In this document: positions 58,408 to 64,000 of the stretch, piece after piece
Numbering within the stretch: the stretch's first letter is position 1
Layout: the number at the start of each line of letters is the position of its first letter
Source of the DNA: JAXMEQ01 sp046348225
GTDB taxonomy: Bacteria; Pseudomonadota; Gammaproteobacteria; Burkholderiales; Burkholderiaceae_C
Direction: 5' to 3'
NCBI GenBank assembly: GCA_046348225.1
Contig: JAXMEQ010000005.1
Span: 186,001 to 250,000, forward strand
DNA length: 64,000 nucleotides
Translations under genes and position numbers: made by a program
Notes under the pieces: model-generated
What the model was told of the DNA's origin: nothing
Seen by the model: the letters and a program-made list of their open reading frames with translations, nothing else
The model's database searches: none

Positions 58408-59445
58408 CTACGGTTTGTTTTCCGGGGCGGCGGGTTTGGCGGCCTTGAGCTGCTGCAGCTCGCGCTGCAGCGATTCGCGCTGGCTGCGTTCATCCTCGGC
58501 ACGGGCCTTTTCCTGGAGCAGTTCCTGGCGCAGGGCGTTCAGCTGCGTCGCCAGCTGCTGGGTGGTGGTGGCGGCGGCGCTGGCGTCGGTCTGGCGGGTC
58601 AGCGCCGTCTCCAGCGTCTTCACCGACTCCTTGAGCGGCTGCACGGATGCTTCGGCGGCGGCTTTGGCGACATTGGCGGTCGCCACGGCCTGCGTGGTGG
58701 CGCGGTTGATGGCGTCGGACGTGGGACTGAGCGTGATGCGCCCGTCGTCTTCGGCCGTGGCTTTCGACTGGTCCAGTGCATTGTTGACGATCTCCTTGGC
58801 CGTGGAATGGGTGCAGAGGTCGGCAAACCGCTCAAGCCGGCGGCAGGCTTCGGCAAACGTCCGGGGCGCCTTGGCTGTCTCCAGCAATTCCTTTTCCCTG
58901 GCGTCCAGCAGGCTCATGACCTGCGCCTTGACCTTACGTGAGTTGGGTGCAATCAGGAAGGCATCGCTGAAGTTCTTCGAGATGCCCTCGTACGCGGTGT
59001 TGGTGGCGCCATAGGTGGTGACGAAGTAGGTGTTGGCCTTGCCCAGGCCCAGCAGCGCCGTGCCCAGCTGGCGGATCACGTTGAAGTTGCCGTCCTCGAA
59101 GCTCTTGACCACATCGCGCTCGCTCAGGCTCTGGAACCACCGCAGGCAGTACGAATTCACCAGCGTGATGCCGGCGTCCACATAGTCACGGATGGCGGTG
59201 GTGGTGGCGCTGCCGGTAGCCGACCGGGCCGCCGTGAGGGCGGTGTAGTAGGCCTGCACCGGCACCAGCTCTGCCTGTACCGCCGATGTAACGGTGCCCG
59301 TGGCGGTGGACACCACCTGGCTGGGCGACGCCTTGTGGATCGCCACCGGGTTCACGTCAATCCCTTTGGGCGAGAGGGACGAACAACCCGCGGTGGCCGC
59401 GGTGAGCAGCGCCAGCGTGGCGCAACGAAGCAGCTGTTTCAGCAT
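58408..59445 (-). CDS. Hypothetical coiled-coil lipoprotein
   Basis: 345 residues. Signal peptide with lipobox TAGC (Cys21). The middle is helical with conserved-looking YCLRWFQSLSERD and a Cys pair; the C-terminal 100 residues are a coiled coil (TALTRQTDASAAATTTQQLA, then RAEDERSQRESLQRELQQLK) ending in an Ala/Pro/Lys tail. Family not recognised. It is followed on the same strand, in reverse order, by an M15 peptidase gene 28 bases away, so the two may act together on the cell wall; that is inference. Confidence 0.75.
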   Translation of the reverse strand: MLKQLLRCATLALLTAATAGCSSLSPKGIDVNPVAIHKASPSQVVSTATGTVTSAVQAELVPVQAYYTALTAARSATGSATTTAIRDYVDAGITLVNSYCLRWFQSLSERDVVKSFEDGNFNVIRQLGTALLGLGKANTYFVTTYGATNTAYEGISKNFSDAFLIAPNSRKVKAQVMSLLDAREKELLETAKAPRTFAEACRRLERFADLCTHSTAKEIVNNALDQSKATAEDDGRITLSPTSDAINRATTQAVATANVAKAAAEASVQPLKESVKTLETALTRQTDASAAATTTQQLATQLNALRQELLQEKARAEDERSQRESLQRELQQLKAAKPAAPENKP

Positions 59446-59473
59446 GTTGATCTCCAGGGGGGGCAGGAAAGCT

Positions 59474-59941
59474 TCAGGCGAGGCGGGGCTGGCCCACCAG
59501 GCCGCTCAGGTAGCCGGTGCCGGTGAAGATGGACAGCTTTTCGCCGGCAGGCGGCTGGCCGTCGGGCGCCAGCCCGAGGTGGACCCAGCTGCCGAACTCG
59601 TGAATGACCTGGTTGAAGGCGATGCCTGATGCCGCCACGGCGCGGGCGGTCTGCAGCACCGTGCCAAAGCGCGGCACGGTGAAGTCCACCGCCAGACCCT
59701 GCATGTGCAGGCTGTTGGGCGCACCCTTGACGGCGCGGTTCAGCGCCGGGCAGCGGTAGCCGCTGCTGATGAGCAGGGGCAGGCCGCCAAGGCGGGTGCG
59801 GACTTCTTCAAGCACCTGCGCGAGCCGCTGAAGGTTGCGAAGCACGTCAGGCGGGGGTGTGTTGTCGATGCCGCGCCGGGCGGCAGTCTGGCTGGCCACC
59901 AGCTCGTCGAGGGTGAAGTGGGGCGTCAGGTAACGTGGCAC
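59474..59941 (-). CDS. M15 family D,D-carboxypeptidase / endolysin-like peptidase
   Basis: 155 residues. Zinc ligands and surrounding motifs of the M15A family: SGYRCPALNRAVKGAPNSLH, then MQGLAVDFTVP and the late FGSWVHLGLA. The N-terminus (YLTPHFTLDELVASQTAARRG) is the usual one. No signal peptide is visible, as in phage endolysins, but no phage genes surround it. Predicted to cut peptide cross-links in peptidoglycan. Confidence 0.85.
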   Translation of the reverse strand: MPRYLTPHFTLDELVASQTAARRGIDNTPPPDVLRNLQRLAQVLEEVRTRLGGLPLLISSGYRCPALNRAVKGAPNSLHMQGLAVDFTVPRFGTVLQTARAVAASGIAFNQVIHEFGSWVHLGLAPDGQPPAGEKLSIFTGTGYLSGLVGQPRLA

Positions 59942-60027
59942 GGGGTTCCTCCGCTGGGCGCATTTTTATGACGCCGAGCGTAAGAGGACCGGCGCCGCCG
60001 CGCATCCCCAGAACTGGGGAGATGGGC

Positions 60028-60663
60028 TCAACCCGGCTTGAGCAGCACCACCACCGCGCCGGCACCGCCTTCGTCGGCCCGGGCCTGCACGAAGGCCAGC
60101 ACTTCGTCCTTCTGGATCAGCCAGCTGTGGACCTTGCCCTTGAGCACCGGCACCTTGCCGGGTGAGCCCAGGCCCTTGCCATGCACCACGCGCACGCAGC
60201 GCAGGCCCTGGCGGTGCGCGTCGCGGATGAAGGCGGCCAGCGTCTCGCGGGCACCGTCGCGGCGCAGGCCGTGCAGGTCCAGCTCGCGCTGGATGCTCCA
60301 TTCGCCCTTGCGCAGCTTGCGCGTCACGTCGGTGCCGATGCCGGGGCGGCGAAAGCTCAGCGCGTCGTCCACGTCCAGCAGGGTGCTGGCGTCAAACTCG
60401 TCGCTCAGGCTTTCCAGCAGCACGCGCTGGTCGTCCAGCTGCTGCTGCACCGGGATGGGTGCGGGCTGTTCCGTGGCCAGCTGCACCCGCGCCGGCTGGC
60501 GGATGGGCTGGACGGCGCCCGCCGCGCGCTTGAACAGGTCCTGCTCGGCCAGGCGGCGACGCTCGGCTTCCTTGCGGGCGGCCTCCTGCGCTGCCGCCAG
60601 CTTCTGCTGCTCGGCCAGCTTTTTCTGCACCAGCTTCAGGTCTTGCAGGGTGCGGACTTTCAC
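60028..60663 (-). CDS. Smr/MutS-domain nuclease-like protein
   Basis: 211 residues, GTG start at 60663 that overlaps radC's stop. The N-terminal half is a coiled coil (VQKKLAEQQKLAAAQEAARK); the C-terminal Smr domain begins at about 125 with LDLHGLRRDGARETLAAFI and has the VVHGKGLGS motif. Smr domains nick or cut DNA or RNA, and newer work links them to ribosome rescue. The coupling to radC is seen in other betaproteobacteria too. Confidence 0.9.
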   Translation of the reverse strand: MKVRTLQDLKLVQKKLAEQQKLAAAQEAARKEAERRRLAEQDLFKRAAGAVQPIRQPARVQLATEQPAPIPVQQQLDDQRVLLESLSDEFDASTLLDVDDALSFRRPGIGTDVTRKLRKGEWSIQRELDLHGLRRDGARETLAAFIRDAHRQGLRCVRVVHGKGLGSPGKVPVLKGKVHSWLIQKDEVLAFVQARADEGGAGAVVVLLKPG

Positions 60664-61337
60664 AGCAGGCCTTTCTCGGCCATGGACAGTGCGTCGCCCG
60701 CGCCCACGATCACATGGTCCAGCACCCGCACGTCCACCAGCGCCAGCGCGGCCTTGAGGGTTTGCGTCAGGGCCTCGTCGGCGCGGCTGGGCTGCACCGT
60801 GCCGCTGGGGTGGTTGTGCGCCAGCACCACGCTGGCGGCCTGGTGGTGCAGGGCGCGCAGCACCACCTCGCGCGGGTACACGCTGGTCTGGGTGAGGGTT
60901 CCGCGAAACAGCTCTTCCAGCGCCACCAGCCGGTTCTGCGCATCGAGGAACAGCACCGCAAACACCTCGTGGCCCTTGGCCGCCAGGTGCAGCTGCAGGT
61001 AGTGCTTGACGGCGCCCGGCGTGCTGAACACCTCGCGCTCCTTCAGGCGCTGGGCCACGGCGCGGCGCGCCAGCTCCAGCACCGCCACCAGCTCGGCGCG
61101 CTTGGCCGGGCCGCCCAGGCCCTTGATGCGCTTCAGGTCGTCGGCACTGGTGTTCAGCAGGCCGGCCAGGCCGCCAAAGCCGTCGAGCAGCTCCTGCGCC
61201 AGGTGCAGCACGCTTTTGCCGGCAATGCCGGTGCGCAGGATCAGCGCCAGCAGCTCGGCGTCGCCCAGGGCGCTGGCACCGCGCGCCAGCAGCTTCTCAC
61301 GCGGGCGCGCGTCGGCAGGAAGGTCTTTGAGGGGCAT
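60660..61337 (-). CDS. radC: RadC family JAB-domain protein
   Basis: 225 residues from ATG 61337 (MPLKDLPADARPREKLLARG). Helix-hairpin-helix part (LKRIKGLGGPAKRAELVAVL) followed by the JAB/MPN metal motif AHNHPSG with a downstream Asp (SRADEALT). Once thought to act in DNA repair; its real role is unsettled. Overlaps the Smr gene by four bases. The frame is open upstream to 61850 only as a shadow of fkpB. Confidence 0.93.
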   Translation of the reverse strand: MPLKDLPADARPREKLLARGASALGDAELLALILRTGIAGKSVLHLAQELLDGFGGLAGLLNTSADDLKRIKGLGGPAKRAELVAVLELARRAVAQRLKEREVFSTPGAVKHYLQLHLAAKGHEVFAVLFLDAQNRLVALEELFRGTLTQTSVYPREVVLRALHHQAASVVLAHNHPSGTVQPSRADEALTQTLKAALALVDVRVLDHVIVGAGDALSMAEKGLL

Positions 61338-61391
61338 GGGGGGAGGCGCTGCGCGGGTTTCTACAATGGAGGCCAGTTTATCGAGACTCCC

Positions 61392-61868
61392 ATGGCACCC
61401 AACCTGCCCCGCGTGCAAGCGGGATCGTTCCTCACGCTGCATTACCGGCTGGCCGGGCCGGGCGGCGACATCATCAACACCTTCCACGACAAGCCGGCCA
61501 CGCTGTCGCTGGGCACGGGCGAGCTGTCGCCCGCCATGGAGCAGCGCCTGCTGGGGCTGGAAGAGGGCACCCGCGCCACCTTTGACATCCCGGCCGGCGA
61601 GGCCTTCGGCGAGCGCAACCCCGAAATGCAGCAGTGGGTGGCGCGCAAGCTGCTCAACCAGATGGGCGACCCCAACGAACAGTACGAAGTGGGCGACGTG
61701 GTGCAGTTCCCCACGCCCGACGGCATGGGCACCTACGCCGGTGCGGTGCAGCAGGTGGGCAAGGACGGCGACGGGGACGGCAAGGCCGACGCGGTGCTGT
61801 TTGACTTCAACCACCCGCTGGCGGGCCAGCCGGTGACGTTTGAAGTGCATGTGATCGGGGTGCTATGA
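61392..61868 (+). CDS. fkpB: FKBP-type peptidyl-prolyl isomerase SlpA/FkpB
   Basis: 158 residues from ATG 61392 (MAPNLPRVQAGSFLTLHYRL). Short FKBP domain with an IF (insert-in-flap) region: ELSPAMEQRLLGLEEGTRAT, then AGEAFGERNPEMQQWVARKL. SlpA-like cytoplasmic isomerase/chaperone. It overlaps ispH by four bases, the common fkpB-ispH arrangement of proteobacteria. Divergent from radC with 54 bases between. Confidence 0.92.
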   Translation: MAPNLPRVQAGSFLTLHYRLAGPGGDIINTFHDKPATLSLGTGELSPAMEQRLLGLEEGTRATFDIPAGEAFGERNPEMQQWVARKLLNQMGDPNEQYEVGDVVQFPTPDGMGTYAGAVQQVGKDGDGDGKADAVLFDFNHPLAGQPVTFEVHVIGVL

Positions 61869-62809
61869 GCAGCGAAATGGAAATTCTGCTGGCCGAGCCG
61901 CGTGGCTTCTGTGCTGGCGTCGACCGGGCGATTGAAATCGTCGAGCGCGCGATTGCCAAGTTCGGCGCGCCGATCTACGTGCGCCACGAGATCGTGCACA
62001 ACACCTATGTGGTGAACGACCTCAAGGCCAAGGGCGCCATCTTCATCGAAGACCTGGCCGATGTGCCGCCCGGCGCCACGCTGGTGTTCAGCGCCCACGG
62101 CGTGAGCAAGGCGGTCCAGGCCGAGGCGGCGGCCCGCGGCTTCGAGGTGTTTGACGCCACCTGCCCGCTGGTGAGCAAGGTGCACGTGGAGGTGGCCAAA
62201 CTCGCCAAGGAAGGCTACGAATTCATCATGATCGGCCACAAGGGCCACCCCGAGGTGGAAGGCACCATGGGCCAGCTCGACCATGGCATCCACCTGGTGG
62301 AAGACGTGGACGACGTGGCCCGGGTGCAGCCGGCGCAGACGCAGAAGCTCGCAGTGGTGACGCAGACCACGCTGAGCGTGGACGACGCGGCCGAAATTGC
62401 CGCCGCGGTGAAGGCGCGGTTTCCGCAGGTACGCGAGCCCAAGCAGCAGGACATCTGCTACGCCACCCAGAACCGGCAGGACGCGGTGAAGGTGATGTCG
62501 CCCAAGGTGGATGTGCTGATCGTGGTGGGCAGCCCCACCAGCTCCAACAGCAACCGCCTGGCCGAGCTGGCGCGCAAGCTCGGTGTGGAAAGCTACATGG
62601 TCGATTCGCCCGAGGAACTGCAGGCCGAATGGCTGGCCGGCAAGTCGCGCGTGGGGCTGACGGCCGGCGCCTCGGCACCCGAAATCCTGGTGACGCAGGT
62701 GATCGACCGGATCAAGGCGCTGGGCGCGGTGTCGGTGCGCAAGATGAGCGGCATTGAAGAGACGGTGAAGTTTCCCCTGCCCAAAGGTCTGAAAATTGAA
62801 CCGCTATGA
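61865..62809 (+). CDS. ispH: 4-hydroxy-3-methylbut-2-enyl diphosphate reductase
   Basis: 314 residues. Conserved Cys ligands for the [4Fe-4S] cluster in EPRGFCAGVDRAIEIVE, FDATCPLVSKVH and QQDICYATQNRQDAV, and the GSPTSSNSNRL loop. IspH makes IPP and DMAPP in the last step of the MEP pathway. Its TGA stop (62807-62809) lies within the palindrome of a dispersed repeat copy, so the last residue or two are set by that element. Confidence 0.97.
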   Translation: MSSEMEILLAEPRGFCAGVDRAIEIVERAIAKFGAPIYVRHEIVHNTYVVNDLKAKGAIFIEDLADVPPGATLVFSAHGVSKAVQAEAAARGFEVFDATCPLVSKVHVEVAKLAKEGYEFIMIGHKGHPEVEGTMGQLDHGIHLVEDVDDVARVQPAQTQKLAVVTQTTLSVDDAAEIAAAVKARFPQVREPKQQDICYATQNRQDAVKVMSPKVDVLIVVGSPTSSNSNRLAELARKLGVESYMVDSPEELQAEWLAGKSRVGLTAGASAPEILVTQVIDRIKALGAVSVRKMSGIEETVKFPLPKGLKIEPL

Positions 62810-63740
62810 AATTGATAGCGCCTCACGCAGGTTCCGTGCGGGTTACAGCCATTTTTTGCATGTAACGCCGCTGTGGAAGCTGCCTGGCGCGGCGCTGGGC
62901 CTGAACTGCGCCGAAGTCTGGCTCAAGCTGGAGCATTTGCAGGTAGGCGGCAGCTTCAAGGCGCGCGGCATGCTCAACCGGCTGCTCGCCAACCCGATTC
63001 CCGCCAGTGGCGTGATCGTCGCCTCCGGCGGCAACGCCGGCATTGCCACGGCGGCTGCCGCACGGGCGCTGGGCGTGAAATGCGAAGTGTTTGTGCCCGA
63101 AGTCTCCAGCGAGGCCAAGCGCGCGAGGCTGCGCGAACTGGGCGCCGAGGTGGTGGTCACCGGCGCGGTGTATGCCGAGGCGCTGCAGGCCTGCCTGGCG
63201 CGCCAGCAGCAAACCGGCGCCTTGCTCACCCATGCCTATGACCAGCCCGAGGTGGTCGCCGGCGCGGGCACCCTGGCGGCGGAAATCGAGCAGCAGGGCG
63301 GCCTGCCCGGCAGCGTGCTGGTGAGTGTGGGCGGCGGCGGGCTGATTGCCGGCATTGCGAGCTGGTTTGGCCAGCGCGCCCGCGTGGTGGCGCTGGAGCC
63401 TGAGCTGGCACCCACGCTGTACCGCGCGCGCGAGGCCGGCCAGCCGGTGGACGTGGCCGTGAGCGGCGTGGCGGCCGATTCGCTGGGCGCCAAGCGCATT
63501 GGCAGCATCGCCTGGGACATCACGCAGGCCGAAGTGAAAGACGCCCTGTTGTTGCCCGACGCGGCCATCCGCGCCGCGCAGCTGTGGCTGTGGCAGCAGA
63601 TGAAGCTCGCGGTGGAGCCGGCGGCGGCGCTGGGCCTGGCCGCGTTGCAGACCGGGGCTTACCAGCCCGCGCCGGATGAGACGGTGTGCCTCGTGATCTG
63701 CGGCGCCAACCTGGACCCGGCAACGCTCAACGGGGGCTAG
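62796..63740 (+). CDS. PLP-dependent threonine/serine dehydratase-like enzyme
   Basis: 314 residues if begun at the TTG at 62796 inside the end of ispH. PLP-binding Lys55 in GGSFKARGML, the ASGGNAGIATAAAARALG phosphate-side motif, and the glycine loop SVGGGGLIAGIA mark the fold-type II dehydratase family. Residues 3-21 (starting RYEIDSASRRFRAG) are encoded by a dispersed repeat copy; the first family-like residues are HVTPLWKLPG. So the native N-terminus seems replaced and the true start is uncertain. It deaminates hydroxy-amino acids or a relative of them. Confidence 0.82.
   Translation: MNRYEIDSASRRFRAGYSHFLHVTPLWKLPGAALGLNCAEVWLKLEHLQVGGSFKARGMLNRLLANPIPASGVIVASGGNAGIATAAAARALGVKCEVFVPEVSSEAKRARLRELGAEVVVTGAVYAEALQACLARQQQTGALLTHAYDQPEVVAGAGTLAAEIEQQGGLPGSVLVSVGGGGLIAGIASWFGQRARVVALEPELAPTLYRAREAGQPVDVAVSGVAADSLGAKRIGSIAWDITQAEVKDALLLPDAAIRAAQLWLWQQMKLAVEPAAALGLAALQTGAYQPAPDETVCLVICGANLDPATLNGG
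62803..62859 (+). repeat. Dispersed palindromic repeat, copy 7 (ispH stop, dehydratase start)
   Basis: GCTATGAAATTGATAGC palindrome, then GCCTCACGCAGG, GTGCGGGTTACAGCC and ATTTTTT. The full consensus length is present. It lies across the ispH stop codon and the 5' end of the next reading frame. Confidence 0.8.
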
Positions 63741-63754
63741 CGTCAACGCAGGGG

Positions 63755-64000
63755 CTACACCTCGCAGTTGACCATCCAGCCCACGCCGAACTTGTCCACC
63801 AGCATGCCGAAGTGCGCGCCCCAGAAGGTCAGCGCGAACGGCATGGTGACCATGCCGCCGGTGGCCAGAGCCTTGAACACCGTTTCGCCGCGGACCGGGT
63901 CTTTGGGCAGGTTGACCGACATGGAAAAGCCTGCGTGGCCGCCGAACGGCTGGCCCGGCATGCGGTCGCTGGCCATGAAGCGCTGGCCGCCCGCGTCCAG
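63755..64000 (-). CDS. VOC/glyoxalase-fold protein (PhnB-like), 3' part
   Basis: The frame is open to the window's right edge, so the N-terminal part is missing; 81 residues are visible. The piece LDAGGQRFMASDRMPGQPFG followed by SVNLPKDPVRGE and the ending FGVGWMVNCEV is typical of PhnB-like members of the vicinal-oxygen-chelate family, small dimeric proteins often of unknown substrate. Converges with the dehydratase gene, 14 bases apart. Confidence 0.85.
   Translation of the reverse strand: MDAGGQRFMASDRMPGQPFGGHAGFSMSVNLPKDPVRGETVFKALATGGMVTMPFALTFWGAHFGMLVDKFGVGWMVNCEV

Noticed and set aside
59474..59941. M15 endolysin-like gene as a phage remnant
   Set aside because: It is paired with a bacterial lipoprotein gene and surrounded by housekeeping genes; no phage genes are present.

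Overview
This 64 kb, GC-rich window is almost certainly a chromosomal segment from a betaproteobacterium of the Burkholderiales, most likely the family Comamonadaceae. The support is a Burkholderiales-type small protein (DUF3460), gene pairs such as fkpB-ispH and nadC-nadA, a Cupriavidus-like fdsGBACD formate dehydrogenase operon, and a dispersed palindromic repeat of the kind I associate with Comamonadaceae genomes. No rRNA, tRNA, CRISPR array or intact prophage was seen.

Layout. 1-6.5 kb: tail of a ligase-associated helicase, then a cluster of small envelope/stress proteins (CsbD, two BON-domain proteins, a holin-like YqjE protein, a DUF883/YqjD protein, DUF1328), followed by a CHASE3 histidine kinase, a NarL-type regulator and a lone receiver protein. 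6.8-14.7 kb: AsmA-like protein, moeB, ctpA, gpmA, a rhodanese protein, grxC, secB and gpsA. 14.8-19.1 kb: a giant secreted DUF11-repeat protein. 19.2-26.5 kb: NAD synthesis genes nadC-nadA and nadB, with a hydrolase, a MAPEG protein and a hybrid kinase/LuxR pair in between. 26.5-32.6 kb: scpA, DUF3460, a SulP transporter, metG and apbC/mrp.

32.7-38.7 kb is the accessory part: an integron. A class 1-like integrase gene (minus strand, broken by at least four frame disruptions) begins inside a near-perfect LexA box. Facing it is a cassette array on the plus strand with at least six recognisable attC sites carrying a cupin gene (twice, the second copy decayed), small membrane proteins, an ASCH-domain protein, a Cys-cluster protein and a broken coiled-coil protein. 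The array ends directly upstream of the formate dehydrogenase operon.

38.8-44.8 kb: fdsG-fdsB-fdsA-fdhD-fdsD, a soluble NAD-dependent molybdenum formate dehydrogenase with its sulfurtransferase; moeB elsewhere in the window serves the same cofactor. 44.9-53.4 kb: a 2837-residue TpsA-type adhesin with ten MBG/YDG repeats and a Pro-Ala tail. 53.7-64 kb: an FtsX-like permease, a truncated haemoglobin, lemA and an M48 protease, a coiled-coil lipoprotein, an M15 peptidase, an Smr protein, radC, fkpB, ispH, a PLP-dependent dehydratase and a partial VOC-fold protein.

A second theme is a roughly 55-bp palindromic repeat present seven times. Four copies contact genes closely: one contains the start codon of gpsA, one lies in frame inside metG, one supplies the stop codon of intI, and one supplies both the stop codon of ispH and the N-terminus of the following dehydratase.
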